This document shows positions 9,331 through 19,622 of a stretch of DNA of 64,000 nt, in pieces; the stretch's first letter is position 1; each line of letters opens with the position of its first letter. The stretch comes from Streptomyces sp. MNU76 (lineage in GTDB: Bacteria; Actinomycetota; Actinomycetes; Streptomycetales; Streptomycetaceae): positions 33,185 to 97,184 of the forward strand of contig NZ_JAJKLK010000002.1 of the NCBI RefSeq assembly GCF_020982545.1, written 5' to 3'. The notes below the pieces were generated by a model that did no database searches, had not been told where the DNA came from, and saw nothing but the letters and a program-made list of their open reading frames with translations. A program made the position numbers and the translations under genes.

Positions 9331-10107
9331 ATGCCACCTCTCTCCCTCACCTCCGTCGTCACGGCGCTGCGCGCCGCCGGTTGCGTCTTCGCCGAGGGCG
9401 AGGCGGAGTTGATCCTCTCGACCGCCCGCACCCCGGACGAGGCCACCGCCATGGTCGACCGGCGCGTCGCGGGCCTGCCCCTCGAACTCGTCCTCGGCTG
9501 GGCGGAGTTCGCCGGACTGCGCATCACCGTGGAACCCGGCGTCTTCGTCCCCCGCCGCCGCACAGAGTTCCTCGTCGAGCAGGCCCTCGCCACCGCCCCC
9601 CGCGCCCGTGTCGTCGTCGACCTCTGCTGCGGCTCCGGCGCGGTGGGCGCCGCCCTGGCCGCGTCGCTCGACGGCGCCGAACTGCACGCCGCCGACATCG
9701 ACCCCGTGGCGGTCCGCTGCGCCCGGCGCAACCTCGCGCCCTACGACGGCCACGCCCACGTGGGCGACCTCTACACCGCGCTCCCCGACCGACTGCGGGG
9801 CCGGATCGACATCCTCGCGGCGAACGTCCCGTACGTCCCCACCAGCGAGGTCCCGCTCCTGCCGAGCGAGGCCCGCGACCACGAGCCCCTGGTCGCCCTC
9901 GACGGCGGCACGGACGGCCTCGACGTCCTGCGCAGGGTCGCCGCCGAGGCCCCCGACTGGCTCGCCCCGGGCGGCTGCCTCGTCGTCGAGACCAGCCGCC
10001 GCCAGGCCCCGCTCGCCCTCGACGCCTTCCGCAGCTCCGGCCTCACCGCCCGCACGGCCGTCGCGGAGGAGGCACACGCCCACGTGGTGATCGGCACCAG
10101 AGCCTGA
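9331..10107 (+). CDS. PrmC/HemK-like protein N5-glutamine methyltransferase
   Basis: A 258-residue methyltransferase related to the enzymes that methylate the GGQ glutamine of release factors. It has a short N-terminal helical domain, a VDLCCGSGAVGAAL SAM-binding motif I, LHAADIDPVAVRCARRN, and NVPYVPTSEVPLLPSEARDHEP where classical PrmC has NPPY; N-[VP]-P-Y is accepted in this actinobacterial subfamily. LFGG-type C-terminal motifs (GGTDGLDVLRRV, LAPGGCLVVE) are present. It is a paralogue rather than the housekeeping prmC, which normally sits beside prfA. The ATG at 9331 has only a weak GGAAGG upstream. Confidence 0.8.
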   Translation: MPPLSLTSVVTALRAAGCVFAEGEAELILSTARTPDEATAMVDRRVAGLPLELVLGWAEFAGLRITVEPGVFVPRRRTEFLVEQALATAPRARVVVDLCCGSGAVGAALAASLDGAELHAADIDPVAVRCARRNLAPYDGHAHVGDLYTALPDRLRGRIDILAANVPYVPTSEVPLLPSEARDHEPLVALDGGTDGLDVLRRVAAEAPDWLAPGGCLVVETSRRQAPLALDAFRSSGLTARTAVAEEAHAHVVIGTRA

Positions 10108-10114
10108 GAATCCT

Positions 10115-10193
10115 CCGGTTCCCGCGCGCCGACCTCACCCGCCGGTTCCCGCGCGCCGACGCCGCCGACGGGTTCCACGTTCCACGCGCCGAC
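10115..10193. repeat. short direct repeats downstream of the PrmC-like gene
   Basis: CCGGTTCCCGCGCGCCGAC occurs at 10115-10133 and 10142-10160, with a degenerate third copy at 10170-10193. The three copies occupy the gap between the PrmC-like gene and the operator of the reductase. No function is evident. Confidence 0.55.
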
Positions 10194-10227
10194 GCCGGCC
10201 GGCCCCTCCGGGCCTCCCGCAACCTGA

Positions 10228-12341
<2,114 letters not shown>

Positions 12342-12415
12342 GAGGCGGTCGGGGGCGTTCGGCCGCGGCGGTGCGAGCGGCCGTGGCGGGCCTCCGGCCT
12401 TCCTAGGATGAGCCC

Positions 12416-13114
12416 ATGTCACTCCCGCACGCGATCCTCACCGCCCTGCTCGAGAAGCCCTCGTCGGGCCTGGAGCTGACCCGGCGGTTCGACCGGTCGA
12501 TCGGCTACTTCTGGTCGGCCACGCACCAGCAGATCTATCGCGAGCTCGGGAGACTGGAGGGCGAGGGCTACATCCGGGCCCTGCCCTCCGAGCGGCCCGC
12601 CCGGGGCCAGAAGAAGAGCTACGAGGTGCTGCCGGCCGGCCGGGCGGAACTGGCCCGTTGGACCTCCGCGCCCCAGGACCCCAAGCCGTGGCGCGACGCG
12701 CTCTTCGTCCGTCTGCGCGCCGCCGCCGTGGTCGGCACCGACGGCCTGGAGGACGATCTGCGGCGCCATCTCACCTTGCACCGGCAGAAGTTGGCGGAGT
12801 ACGAGCAGATCGAGAAGCGGGACTTCGGGCCCGGCCGGGACACCGCCCAGGACCGGCTCCAGCATCTGATCCTGCGGGCGGGGATCGATCTGCAGACCTT
12901 TTGGACGCAGTGGCTGACCAGCGCCCTGGAGGAGTTCTCGACGCTGCCGGGGGACACCGGCGGCGGCGAGGACAGCGGTGGGGCGGGCGCGGCGGAAGAG
13001 GTCGGTGACGAAGACACGAGCGAGAAAGACATGAGCGGGAATGACATGAGCGCGGACGACGGCGGGAAGGTGGGGGGCGGCCGCGCTGAGGATGAGCGCG
13101 CGAGGGAGGAGTAG
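12416..13114 (+). CDS. PadR-family transcriptional regulator
   Basis: A 232-residue regulator with the N-terminal PadR winged helix (LPHAILTALLEKPSSGLELTRRF, IYRELGRLEGEGYI) and the C-terminal helical dimerisation domain (LRRHLTLHRQKLAEYEQIEKRDF). The last ~50 residues are an acidic, low-complexity tail with the near repeats KDMSGNDMSAD, not part of the usual fold. It starts only 74 bases after the reductase and probably represses it through the 22-bp palindrome at 10247. The ATG is 8 bases after TAGGAT, with no ribosome site between, so the transcript may be leaderless. Confidence 0.88.
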   Translation: MSLPHAILTALLEKPSSGLELTRRFDRSIGYFWSATHQQIYRELGRLEGEGYIRALPSERPARGQKKSYEVLPAGRAELARWTSAPQDPKPWRDALFVRLRAAAVVGTDGLEDDLRRHLTLHRQKLAEYEQIEKRDFGPGRDTAQDRLQHLILRAGIDLQTFWTQWLTSALEEFSTLPGDTGGGEDSGGAGAAEEVGDEDTSEKDMSGNDMSADDGGKVGGGRAEDERAREE

Positions 13115-13126
13115 CGGGCCCGGTGG

Positions 13127-13663
13127 TCACAGACGGTGCGGCTTGGCCCGGCGGCGCAGGTACCAGACGGCCGCTCCGGTGCCCACGGCCACCAGCGCCC
13201 CGCCGCCCACGAGGGTGACGGTGCCGTACTCCCGGGTGGCGCCGCCGACGCCGCCCATGACGCCGCGCGCGGGCGAGGCAGTCGTGGAGATGGTGGGGGT
13301 CGCCGCCGTGACGATGACGGACTGGGTGCCCGCCGTGGTCCCGTCCTTGCACACCACGATCACGGTGTACGTGCCCGGGCCCACGTTCGCCCACGACGCG
13401 GACTGGGCGGTGCTGGTGCCGGTCAGGGTCACCTGACGCCCCTGGGAGAAGTTCGCCTGCCCGCCGGAGAGGAGCGAGGCGGTTCCGAACGTGCCGTTGG
13501 TGCTGTCGGGGCAATCGCTCGTGGTCACGCTGACCGAGGAACCCGTGGTGCTCACCGAGATGCCCGTCGGCACCGCCGAGGCCGACTGCGCGGTCAGGGC
13601 GATCGGCAGTGCGGCGGCGGCCACCGTCAGGCCGGAGCGGAGGAGTAGCTGAGACGTTCGCAT
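13127..13663 (-). CDS. secreted, membrane-anchored surface protein of unknown function
   Basis: A 178-residue protein with a Sec signal peptide (MRTSQLLLRSGLTVAAAALPIALTAQSASA in outline: a basic start, a hydrophobic core, then AQSASA as cleavage site), a Ser/Thr-rich extracellular domain with two cysteines (DCPDS and VVCKDG) that could form a disulfide, and a C-terminal hydrophobic helix followed by YLRRRAKPHRL as a cytoplasmic anchor. No sorting LPXTG is present. The ATG at 13663 has GGAGGG 6 bases upstream. It converges on the PadR gene with a gap of only 12 bases. Function unknown. Confidence 0.75.
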   Translation of the reverse strand: MRTSQLLLRSGLTVAAAALPIALTAQSASAVPTGISVSTTGSSVSVTTSDCPDSTNGTFGTASLLSGGQANFSQGRQVTLTGTSTAQSASWANVGPGTYTVIVVCKDGTTAGTQSVIVTAATPTISTTASPARGVMGGVGGATREYGTVTLVGGGALVAVGTGAAVWYLRRRAKPHRL

Positions 13664-13825
13664 GGTCTGCCCTCCAGCGGCACGGTCGCGGCACATCCCT
13701 TGCGCCGCCGAGGTTCGGGGGACCCGTGCTGCCTCAGGGTGAGCCAACGTGCCCCGCGCCCCGCCCGCATGCGGACGACGCCCGGGCAGGTGACGGATAC
13801 CGCCGTGTGGGGGACACCAGGGCCC

Positions 13826-14806
13826 TCACCCGCCGGTGGTGACCGTCCGCTCCACCGAGAACCCGCCCCAGGTCCCGTCCGGAAGCTTGGCCCGGATCCG
13901 CACGCGGTACGTCACCCCCGCCTTCTCGCCCACGTAGAAGTCGTAAGAGGCCCGGCCCCGGGGCGGAGCCCCGCCCCACACGAGGGTGGTCGCCGGCCGC
14001 CCGTCGAGCTGGATCTCGTACTCCATGACGATCCCGTCGACGGGCGGAGGAAGCCAGGACAGTTCGACGGAGTACGCCCCGTCGTGCCGGCGTGCTTCCG
14101 CACGGAACCCGGTGGGCGCGGAGCCCCGCCCGTCGTCCGCTCCCGGACGGGTGCTGAGCCGTACCTCCGCACTCACGGGCGAGACATTGTCCGCGGCGTC
14201 CCGGGCCCGCACGGTGAAGGAGTACCGGGTACCGGGCCGCAACCCCGTGACCACGGCCGACGTCCGCTCCCCGCCCACACCGTGGATCTTCGAGCCGCCT
14301 TGCAGGATGTCGTACGACTCCACGTCCCGGTCATCCGTCGACGGCTCCCACGACAACCGCACCGTCCGGCTCCCGAGCACCTTCCCGTCGAGGCGCTCCG
14401 GCCGACTCGGGGGTCGCCGGTCCGCCGGGCCGGCGGCGGGTGTCGTGGCGCGGACCCCCGCACTCGGCGGCCCGAGGTCCCCGGAGGTGCCGCGGGCCCG
14501 CACGGTGAACACGTACGTGGTGGAGGGCCTGAGCCGGGTGACGTCCACCATGCGCTCGTCGCCCGGCACGTCCTTGACCTTGGTCCCGCCCCGGTACACC
14601 TCGTACGCGGCGATCTCCGTGTCCCCGGGTGCCCGGTTCCACATGACGTGCACGCTGGTGGCGCTGCCCGCGTCGGCGGTGACGCCGGGTGGGGCGGGCG
14701 GCGGGCGGCCGCCGGGGCGCTCCTTGACCGCGCAGCCGGCCGTGAGGAGCAGCGAGCCACAGAGCGTGGGCACCAGGACGAGTGCCGCAACGGAAACGCG
14801 TCGCAC
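13826..14806 (-). CDS. fibronectin type III-domain lipoprotein
   Basis: A 326-residue lipoprotein. The signal peptide ends in the lipobox LTAGC with Cys25 as the lipidated residue. Three fibronectin type III modules follow (about 38-120, 130-215 and 225-320), each with the conserved Trp and the motif LRPSTTYVFTVRA, LRPGTRYSFTVRA or VTYRVRIRA. In Streptomyces, such modules are linkers or carbohydrate/protein-binding surfaces of secreted proteins; no catalytic domain is attached here. It lies beside another surface protein and opposite a chitosanase, suggesting a role at the cell surface, but its ligand is unknown. Confidence 0.8.
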   Translation of the reverse strand: MRRVSVAALVLVPTLCGSLLLTAGCAVKERPGGRPPPAPPGVTADAGSATSVHVMWNRAPGDTEIAAYEVYRGGTKVKDVPGDERMVDVTRLRPSTTYVFTVRARGTSGDLGPPSAGVRATTPAAGPADRRPPSRPERLDGKVLGSRTVRLSWEPSTDDRDVESYDILQGGSKIHGVGGERTSAVVTGLRPGTRYSFTVRARDAADNVSPVSAEVRLSTRPGADDGRGSAPTGFRAEARRHDGAYSVELSWLPPPVDGIVMEYEIQLDGRPATTLVWGGAPPRGRASYDFYVGEKAGVTYRVRIRAKLPDGTWGGFSVERTVTTGG

Positions 14807-15176
14807 GATCTGCTCCCTCGATCGATGCGGGATTGGTCTGTACCTATCTCCATGTATGACATGACTGACGCGGTCACATCAAGAGGTGGATCCGAGGTGG
14901 ACGCGGTTCACGGCTCCGCGGGCGGCTACGTATGCTGGTGCTCCGACACGGCGTGAACTCGCCTCTGTGCCAGGCCTGTTCATGCCGTACGGCGCGGGCC
15001 GCTGTCGTCGCCGAACCCGCGCCGACGAGAGCGGCCGAGCGGCCGGGGCCGAGGCGGGCCCGGGCCCTCGGCCGCGCCCGTGGTCCGTCCGGCCCCCTCC
15101 CGGTGGCCGTCCTCTCCGACCCGCACCACCTTTGGGTGAGTGTCCGTCATGTCCCCCCAGGAGAGGGTTCCTCATC
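14807..15176. other. divergent promoter region, no gene seen
   Basis: This region separates the divergent lipoprotein and chitosanase genes. It contains an A+T-richer patch at 14830-14880 with GTATGACATGAC next to the lipoprotein start, and TATGCT at 14932-14937 as a possible -10 element for the rightward transcript. Open frames in between lack coding character. Confidence 0.35.
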
Positions 15177-15917
15177 GTGCGAGTCCGCTCGTTGACGCTG
15201 GCCGCGGTCGGCGCCGCCCTGCTGGCCCCCGTCGCGCTGCCCGCCCTGGCCCATCCGCAGCGCCCCGCGCAGCACGAGGGCGGTGTGACCGCCGCCGAGC
15301 TGCTGGCCAGGGCGCGCGGCTGCGTCCGGGTCTCCGAGGGGCTGTACAGCAGTGACGCCGGGAAGCCCGCCGTGATCCCCGTCTGCGGTGTCGACGGCGC
15401 GGTGTACTGGAAGGCGGACATGGACATCGACTGCGACGGCCGGCCGAGTCCGCGCTGCAACCGCGAGACCGACCCGTGGTTCCAGCCCGCCACGTCCTTC
15501 CTGCAGTCCGACGGACGCTACCTCCGCTCCGAGAGCCTGCCGTTCGTCGTCGTCCCCGCCCCGAGCCGCGTCTGGGACTTCCGGGTGCACGGCATCAAGG
15601 GCGGCTCCGTCGCGGCTGTGGTCCACGGGGACCGGGTCCAGTACGCCGTCGTGGGTGACACCGGCCCGCAGAACATCATCGGCGAGGCCTCCTACGCCAC
15701 GGCCAAGAGGCTCGGCATCCGCCCCGACCCGCGCACCGGCGGCACCGCCTCCGGGGTCACTTACATCGTCTTCGAGGACTCCGAGGTGACGCCGATCGAG
15801 GACCACGGAGCGGCGGTCGAACTCGGCGAGGCACTCGCCCGAAAGTGGGTGGAGGGCGCGGGACTTCGTCGAGGGGCAGCGATGAGGGCGGGCGACGCAC
15901 TGATTCCGCCGCCCTAA
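15177..15917 (+). CDS. secreted GH75 chitosanase
   Basis: A 246-residue glycoside hydrolase family 75 endo-chitosanase, which cuts chitosan outside the cell. The N-terminus is a Sec signal (hydrophobic LTLAAVGAALLAPVALPALA). The mature part shows KADMDIDCDGRPSPRC and VVGDTGPQNIIGEASYATAKRLGI in two blocks (VVGDTGPQNIIGEAS, YATAKRLGI), holding the Asp and Glu expected to be catalytic. A Cys pair in DIDCDG/PRCN is typical. The GTG at 15177 is preceded by AGGAGAGG; the longer frame upstream has no signal peptide. The C-terminal RRGAAMRAGDALIPPP extends beyond the usual fold. Confidence 0.82.
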   Translation: MRVRSLTLAAVGAALLAPVALPALAHPQRPAQHEGGVTAAELLARARGCVRVSEGLYSSDAGKPAVIPVCGVDGAVYWKADMDIDCDGRPSPRCNRETDPWFQPATSFLQSDGRYLRSESLPFVVVPAPSRVWDFRVHGIKGGSVAAVVHGDRVQYAVVGDTGPQNIIGEASYATAKRLGIRPDPRTGGTASGVTYIVFEDSEVTPIEDHGAAVELGEALARKWVEGAGLRRGAAMRAGDALIPPP

Positions 15918-15977
15918 GGCGCCCAACAGCCCTCGCCCGCCGCCCGCCGCCCGCCGCCTGTCGGCACCGTGCCGGTC

Positions 15978-16280
15978 GCCTGGCGGCGCCGCGTCGATCG
16001 CCTGGCGCCGTCGCGTCGATCGCGCGAGGGCGCCGCGTCGGCCGCCTGGCGCCGTCGCGTCGATCCCCCCAACGCCACCGCGACGTCCGCCCGCATCACC
16101 GTGCCGGGCGGACGGACGGATCCCACCTCCCCGGCTCGGCCGCCGGTCGCCTGCGGCTCCGGGCGCCGTGCGTGCCGATCGTCGGTGGGATCAGGCGCTG
16201 TGACGTGCGGTCGCCGGTGGGCTCGGCCACGTGAGCTTCGGTCGCTGGTGGGCCCGGGCCCCGTGGGTGTCGCCCGCCCG
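15978..16280. repeat. two adjacent short tandem-repeat patches
   Basis: Between the converging chitosanase and DhaM genes, GCCTGGCGCCGTCGCGTCGAT and variants occur three times at 15978-16065. Then a ~31-base unit built on CGGTCGCCGGTGGGC occurs about three times at 16170-16265. No gene, promoter or U-tract terminator stands out. The patch may be a degenerate intergenic repeat that ends both transcripts. Confidence 0.5.
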
Positions 16281-16292
16281 TCGACCGGAGGG

Positions 16293-16703
16293 TCACTCCT
16301 TCCGATACGTGTACGCCTCCGCGGCCGCGGCCGCCACCGTCGCGAGGTCCGCGCCCGTCGACGCCGTGACGACCGCCGCGACCGCGCCCTCGACGAACGG
16401 GGCGTCCACCAGACGCGTGTCCGCCGGGAGTTCGTCGCCCTCGGCGAGCAGTGCCTTCACGGTGAGGACCGCGCTGCCGAGATCGGTCAGGACCGCGACC
16501 CCGGCGCCCCGGTCCACGGAGGCGGCCGCCGCCGAGATCAGTTCCGCGCTGGTGCCCAGACCTCCGCCCTCGGTGCCCCCGGCCGGCGCGACGGGAACGG
16601 AGGCGCCCGCACCGGCGAGCCCCTGTGCCAGCTCGGCCACCGAGGCGGCGACGGAGGCGCTGTGCGACACCAGCACGATGCCGACCCGCTTCTCCTCAGA
16701 CAT
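16293..16703 (-). CDS. dhaM: DhaM, PTS phosphoryl-donor subunit of dihydroxyacetone kinase
   Basis: A 136-residue EIIA(Man)-fold protein that carries a phosphoryl group from the PTS protein HPr to DhaL-bound nucleotide. The active histidine is in VGIVLVSHSASVA near the N-terminus; LTDLGSAVLTVKALL and VDAPFVEGAVAA match the family. It consists only of the EIIA domain; the HPr and EI domains of E. coli DhaM are absent, as in other actinobacteria. Its start overlaps the dhaL stop by 8 bases, so the subunits are made together. Last gene of the dhaKLM operon. Confidence 0.93.
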   Translation of the reverse strand: MSEEKRVGIVLVSHSASVAASVAELAQGLAGAGASVPVAPAGGTEGGGLGTSAELISAAAASVDRGAGVAVLTDLGSAVLTVKALLAEGDELPADTRLVDAPFVEGAVAAVVTASTGADLATVAAAAAEAYTYRKE

Positions 16704-17310
16704 CGGCGGCCTCCGGGTCGGCGGTGGTGGCGAGGGCCGCGATCAGCAGCGCGGCGGAGGTGGCACCGGGGTCCTGATGGCCGATGCTCCGCTCACCCAG
16801 ATAGCTGGCCCTGCCCTTGCGGGCCTGCAGCGGCGTGGTCGCGAGGGCACCCTCCTCGGCCGCTGCCCGCGCGGCGGCGAACGACCCCGCGAGCGCGTCG
16901 ACCGCCGGGACCAGTGCGTCGATCATGGTCTTGTCCCCGGGGGCCGCACCGCCCAGCGCCATGACGGCGTCGACCCCGACGCGCAGGGCGTCCGCGAGCT
17001 GGGCCTCGCTCACCTCGGCGGCGTCGCCGAGCGCTTTGCCGGTCCGGCGCAACAGGGTGCCGTACAGCGGGCCGGACGCGCCGCCGACGGTCGAGATGAG
17101 CTGCCGCCCGGCGAGCACGAGGACGGCGCCGGGCGTGTCCGGGGCCTCCTTCTCCAGCACGGCCGCCACGGCGGTGAACCCGCGGTGCAGATTGCTGCCG
17201 TGGTCGGCGTCCCCGATCGGCGAGTCGAGCGCCGTGAGCCGCTCGGCCTCGCGTTCGACCGAGGCTGCGGTGGCCGTCATCCAGCGACGGAAGAAATCGG
17301 CGTCGAGCAC
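16696..17310 (-). CDS. dhaL: DhaL, nucleotide-binding subunit of dihydroxyacetone kinase
   Basis: A 204-residue all-helical DhaL domain that holds ADP/ATP and magnesium and phosphorylates dihydroxyacetone bound to DhaK. The metal-binding aspartates are in DSPIGDADHGSNLHRG, and GGASGPLYGTL and ARKGRASYLGERSIGHQDPGA (read as KGRASYLGERSIGH) form the nucleotide pocket. The GTG at 17310 is chosen because AAGGAG lies 5 bases upstream. It follows dhaK after 89 bases and overlaps dhaM. The set is PTS-dependent because dhaM is present. Confidence 0.93.
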   Translation of the reverse strand: MLDADFFRRWMTATAASVEREAERLTALDSPIGDADHGSNLHRGFTAVAAVLEKEAPDTPGAVLVLAGRQLISTVGGASGPLYGTLLRRTGKALGDAAEVSEAQLADALRVGVDAVMALGGAAPGDKTMIDALVPAVDALAGSFAAARAAAEEGALATTPLQARKGRASYLGERSIGHQDPGATSAALLIAALATTADPEAADV

Positions 17311-17399
17311 GGAATCTCCTTGCGTGGTGGGTGAACTGACGGGCAGTGAGGGATGCCACTGCTTGGAGCGGTGCGAGCGCGGCCGTCCGGTGCGCCCGC

Positions 17400-18392
17400 T
17401 CACACGCCCCAGCGCAGACCCGGCGTCCGCACCGGCGCGTCGTACAGCCGCAGCAGTTCCTCGTCGACCTGGCACAGCGTCACCGAGGCACCGGCCATGT
17501 CCAGCGAGGTGACGTAGTTGCCGACGAGGGTGCGGGCCACGGCCACGCCGCGCTCGGTGAGCACCCGCTGCACCTCCGCGTTGAAGCCGTACAGCTCCAG
17601 CAGGGGCGTGGCACCCATGCCGTTGACGAGCACGAGCACCGGGTTGCGGGGGCTCATGTCGTCCAGAACGGCGTTCACCGAGAAGTCGGCGATCTCCCGC
17701 GAGGTCATCATGGCGCGTCGTTCACGCCCCGGCTCACCGTGGATACCGACGCCCAACTCCAGCTCTCCGGCGGGGAGTTCGAAGGTGGGACTGCCCTTGG
17801 CCGGAGTGGTGCAGGCGCTCAGGGCGACCCCGAAACTGCGGGAGTTCTCGTTGACCTGCCGGGCCAGCGCCTCCACACGCTCCAGCGGCTGCCCCTCCTC
17901 GGCGGCTGCCCCGGCGATCTTCTCCACGAACAGTGTCGCGCCCGTGCCGCGCCGCCCGGCGGTGTAGAGGCTGTCGGTGACGGCCACGTCGTCGTCGACG
18001 AGGACCTTGGCGATCCGGATGCCCTCGTCCTCGGCGAGCTCGGCCGCCATGTCGAAGTTCAGCACGTCCCCGGTGTAGTTCTTCACGATGAACAGCACCC
18101 CGGCGCCGCTGTCGACGGCCGCCGCGGCCCGCACCATCTGGTCCGGCACCGGGGACGTGAACACCTCCCCGGGACAGGCCGCCGACAGCATCCCGGGTCC
18201 CACGAACCCACCGTGCAACGGCTCGTGGCCCGAGCCACCCCCGGAGACCAGCCCCACCTTCCCGGCCACCGGCGCGTCCCGCCGCACCACCACCCGGTTC
18301 TCCACGTCCACGGTCAGCTCGGGATGCGCGGCCGCCATGCCTCGCAACGCATCAGCGACAACGCTCTCGGCCACGTTGATCAGCATCTTCAC
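17400..18392 (-). CDS. dhaK: DhaK, substrate-binding subunit of dihydroxyacetone kinase
   Basis: A 330-residue subunit that binds dihydroxyacetone covalently through a histidine, found here in GVGIHGEPG. The glycine-rich LVSGGGSGHEPLHGGFVG, the VKNYTGDVLNF segment and the C-terminal VGNYVTSLDMAG all match DhaK, and the length is typical. The GTG start, reading V-K-M-L-I-N-V, has GGAGGT 4-5 bases upstream. It heads the dhaKLM operon, which turns dihydroxyacetone (from glycerol or C1 metabolism) into glycolytic dihydroxyacetone phosphate. Confidence 0.95.
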   Translation of the reverse strand: MKMLINVAESVVADALRGMAAAHPELTVDVENRVVVRRDAPVAGKVGLVSGGGSGHEPLHGGFVGPGMLSAACPGEVFTSPVPDQMVRAAAAVDSGAGVLFIVKNYTGDVLNFDMAAELAEDEGIRIAKVLVDDDVAVTDSLYTAGRRGTGATLFVEKIAGAAAEEGQPLERVEALARQVNENSRSFGVALSACTTPAKGSPTFELPAGELELGVGIHGEPGRERRAMMTSREIADFSVNAVLDDMSPRNPVLVLVNGMGATPLLELYGFNAEVQRVLTERGVAVARTLVGNYVTSLDMAGASVTLCQVDEELLRLYDAPVRTPGLRWGV

Positions 18393-19070
18393 TGCTACCT
18401 CCTGCAGACGTTTTGGGCAAGCCGCTGACCTGCGTTTTCGCCGGCCTGCGCAGCCTTGTTCAACTATTGATCGTGACGGTCGACGCGGCCGTAGGCGGGC
18501 TCCCGGCGACTGACGCTGACTCAATACTGACTTCGATGACGGGCGTCAGGTGCCAGGGGTTGTCGGACAGGGATCGGCGCATTCGCATCTGCCGGAAGTA
18601 TCGACCGAGCAGCGGCCAAGGTCACGTGCCTGAGCGCGCACGAGCGTGCCGGGGCGGATCACGGCCGCACCAGGGCGTCCGAGAGCACGCTCGCCTCCTC
18701 ACCCTGAACCGCCCACGCTGCGACTGACGATCGGCGGGGGCGTGCCTGCTCGTGGTCTGCGCCCTGATCCGCTACCTCGCCGACATGCCGAGGTGCGCCC
18801 GGGAATCGGCGATCCCGGCGCACCTGGCCCTGACGACGATCGAGAACCGGGAGGCGTCGGGGGTGGTACCACCCGGCGATGAGCCGTTGTTCCGCGCGTA
18901 CTTCACCGAGGCGGCTGCGCTCGCCGATCGGAGGGTGGTCTGAGACGGAAGCGGCGGAGCCGACGCCTGTGGCGCCTGCCGGGCAGTGGCGGGTGTCGTC
19001 GACGGCCGCTGACCGCCGCCGGCGGTGAGAGCCGACTCCGATCCGGCGCGGTACACAGCGCCCGAAAGCA
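18393..19070. other. 678-base spacer, possibly with gene debris
   Basis: No recognised gene is present. Just upstream of dhaK, TTGTTCAACTATTGATC (18455-18471) is the most A+T-rich stretch and a likely promoter/operator area for the kinase operon. A 63-codon frame at 18752-18943 (LALTTIENREASGVVPPGDE, LFRAYFTEAAALAD) has protein-like composition but no ribosome site and no family I can name; it may be a remnant of a larger gene. Confidence 0.35.
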
Positions 19071-19493
19071 TCAGACCTGGTCAAAGCCGCGGAAGGTTCC
19101 TGATCCATCAGCGGCGTCGGCGAACTCCGCAAAGTCCATGTTGGCGATGCTGAGGTTGGCCGAGATGTCAGGAAACCACCGAGCGGGGACCCTGAACGTC
19201 CGCCCGGGCTCGTCCGAGAGGTCCACGGCCAGGAGCGGGTGGCCCGAATCCTTCATCGTGGCCGCGTCAGCCAGAAACAGGTAGAAGATCTGCTCGTCTT
19301 CGCCCGCGGCAGCCTCCTCGGCCATCACGGCCTGGACGCCCAAGCCGGCAAAGCGATGCTCGCTGACATAGGTGGCATGGGGGTACTCGCCAGCCGCGTC
19401 GAGTGCGGCTCGCACCGCGTCCCACGCCTCCTCGTCACCGAAGTCGGTACGCAGGACCAGCGAGGTCAGATCATCGGGCTGAGGCAGAGGCAC
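19071..19493 (-). CDS. DUF6924-like small protein
   Basis: A 140-residue soluble acidic protein beginning LPQPDDLTSLVLRTDFGDEEAWDAVRAAL, an arrangement I associate with the DUF6924 family of Streptomyces. It has alternating helix and strand predictions, no cysteines, no membrane segment and no known motif. The function is unknown. It is preceded by a strong terminator hairpin, so it has its own promoter. Confidence 0.65.
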   Translation of the reverse strand: MPLPQPDDLTSLVLRTDFGDEEAWDAVRAALDAAGEYPHATYVSEHRFAGLGVQAVMAEEAAAGEDEQIFYLFLADAATMKDSGHPLLAVDLSDEPGRTFRVPARWFPDISANLSIANMDFAEFADAADGSGTFRGFDQV

Positions 19494-19578
19494 CTTGTGA
19501 TCCTCTCACCTGACGTCGTACGGGGCGTTGCGAATCCGCCTGCCCCGGCAAGCAGCGGCGCAACGTGCCGAGCCGCGC

Positions 19579-19614
19579 AGGTCCCCGCACCCTTCATGAG
19601 GGGTGCGGGGACCT
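19579..19614 (-). terminator. hairpin terminator after the PIG-L gene
   Basis: AGGTCCCCGCACCC (19579-19592) pairs perfectly with GGGTGCGGGGACCT (19601-19614) around an 8-base loop, just after the stop of the PIG-L deacetylase. There is no long U-tract, which is usual for Streptomyces terminators. Confidence 0.75.
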
Positions 19615-19622
19615 GTCTCCGG

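Noticed and set aside
16000..16270. Short CRISPR array between chitosanase and dhaM
   Set aside because: Repeat units diverge, spacers are not of constant length, and no cas gene is in the window.
18752..18943. A 63-codon gene between dhaK and the DUF6924-like gene
   Set aside because: No ribosome site, no recognised family and no neighbour logic; mentioned only in the spacer description.
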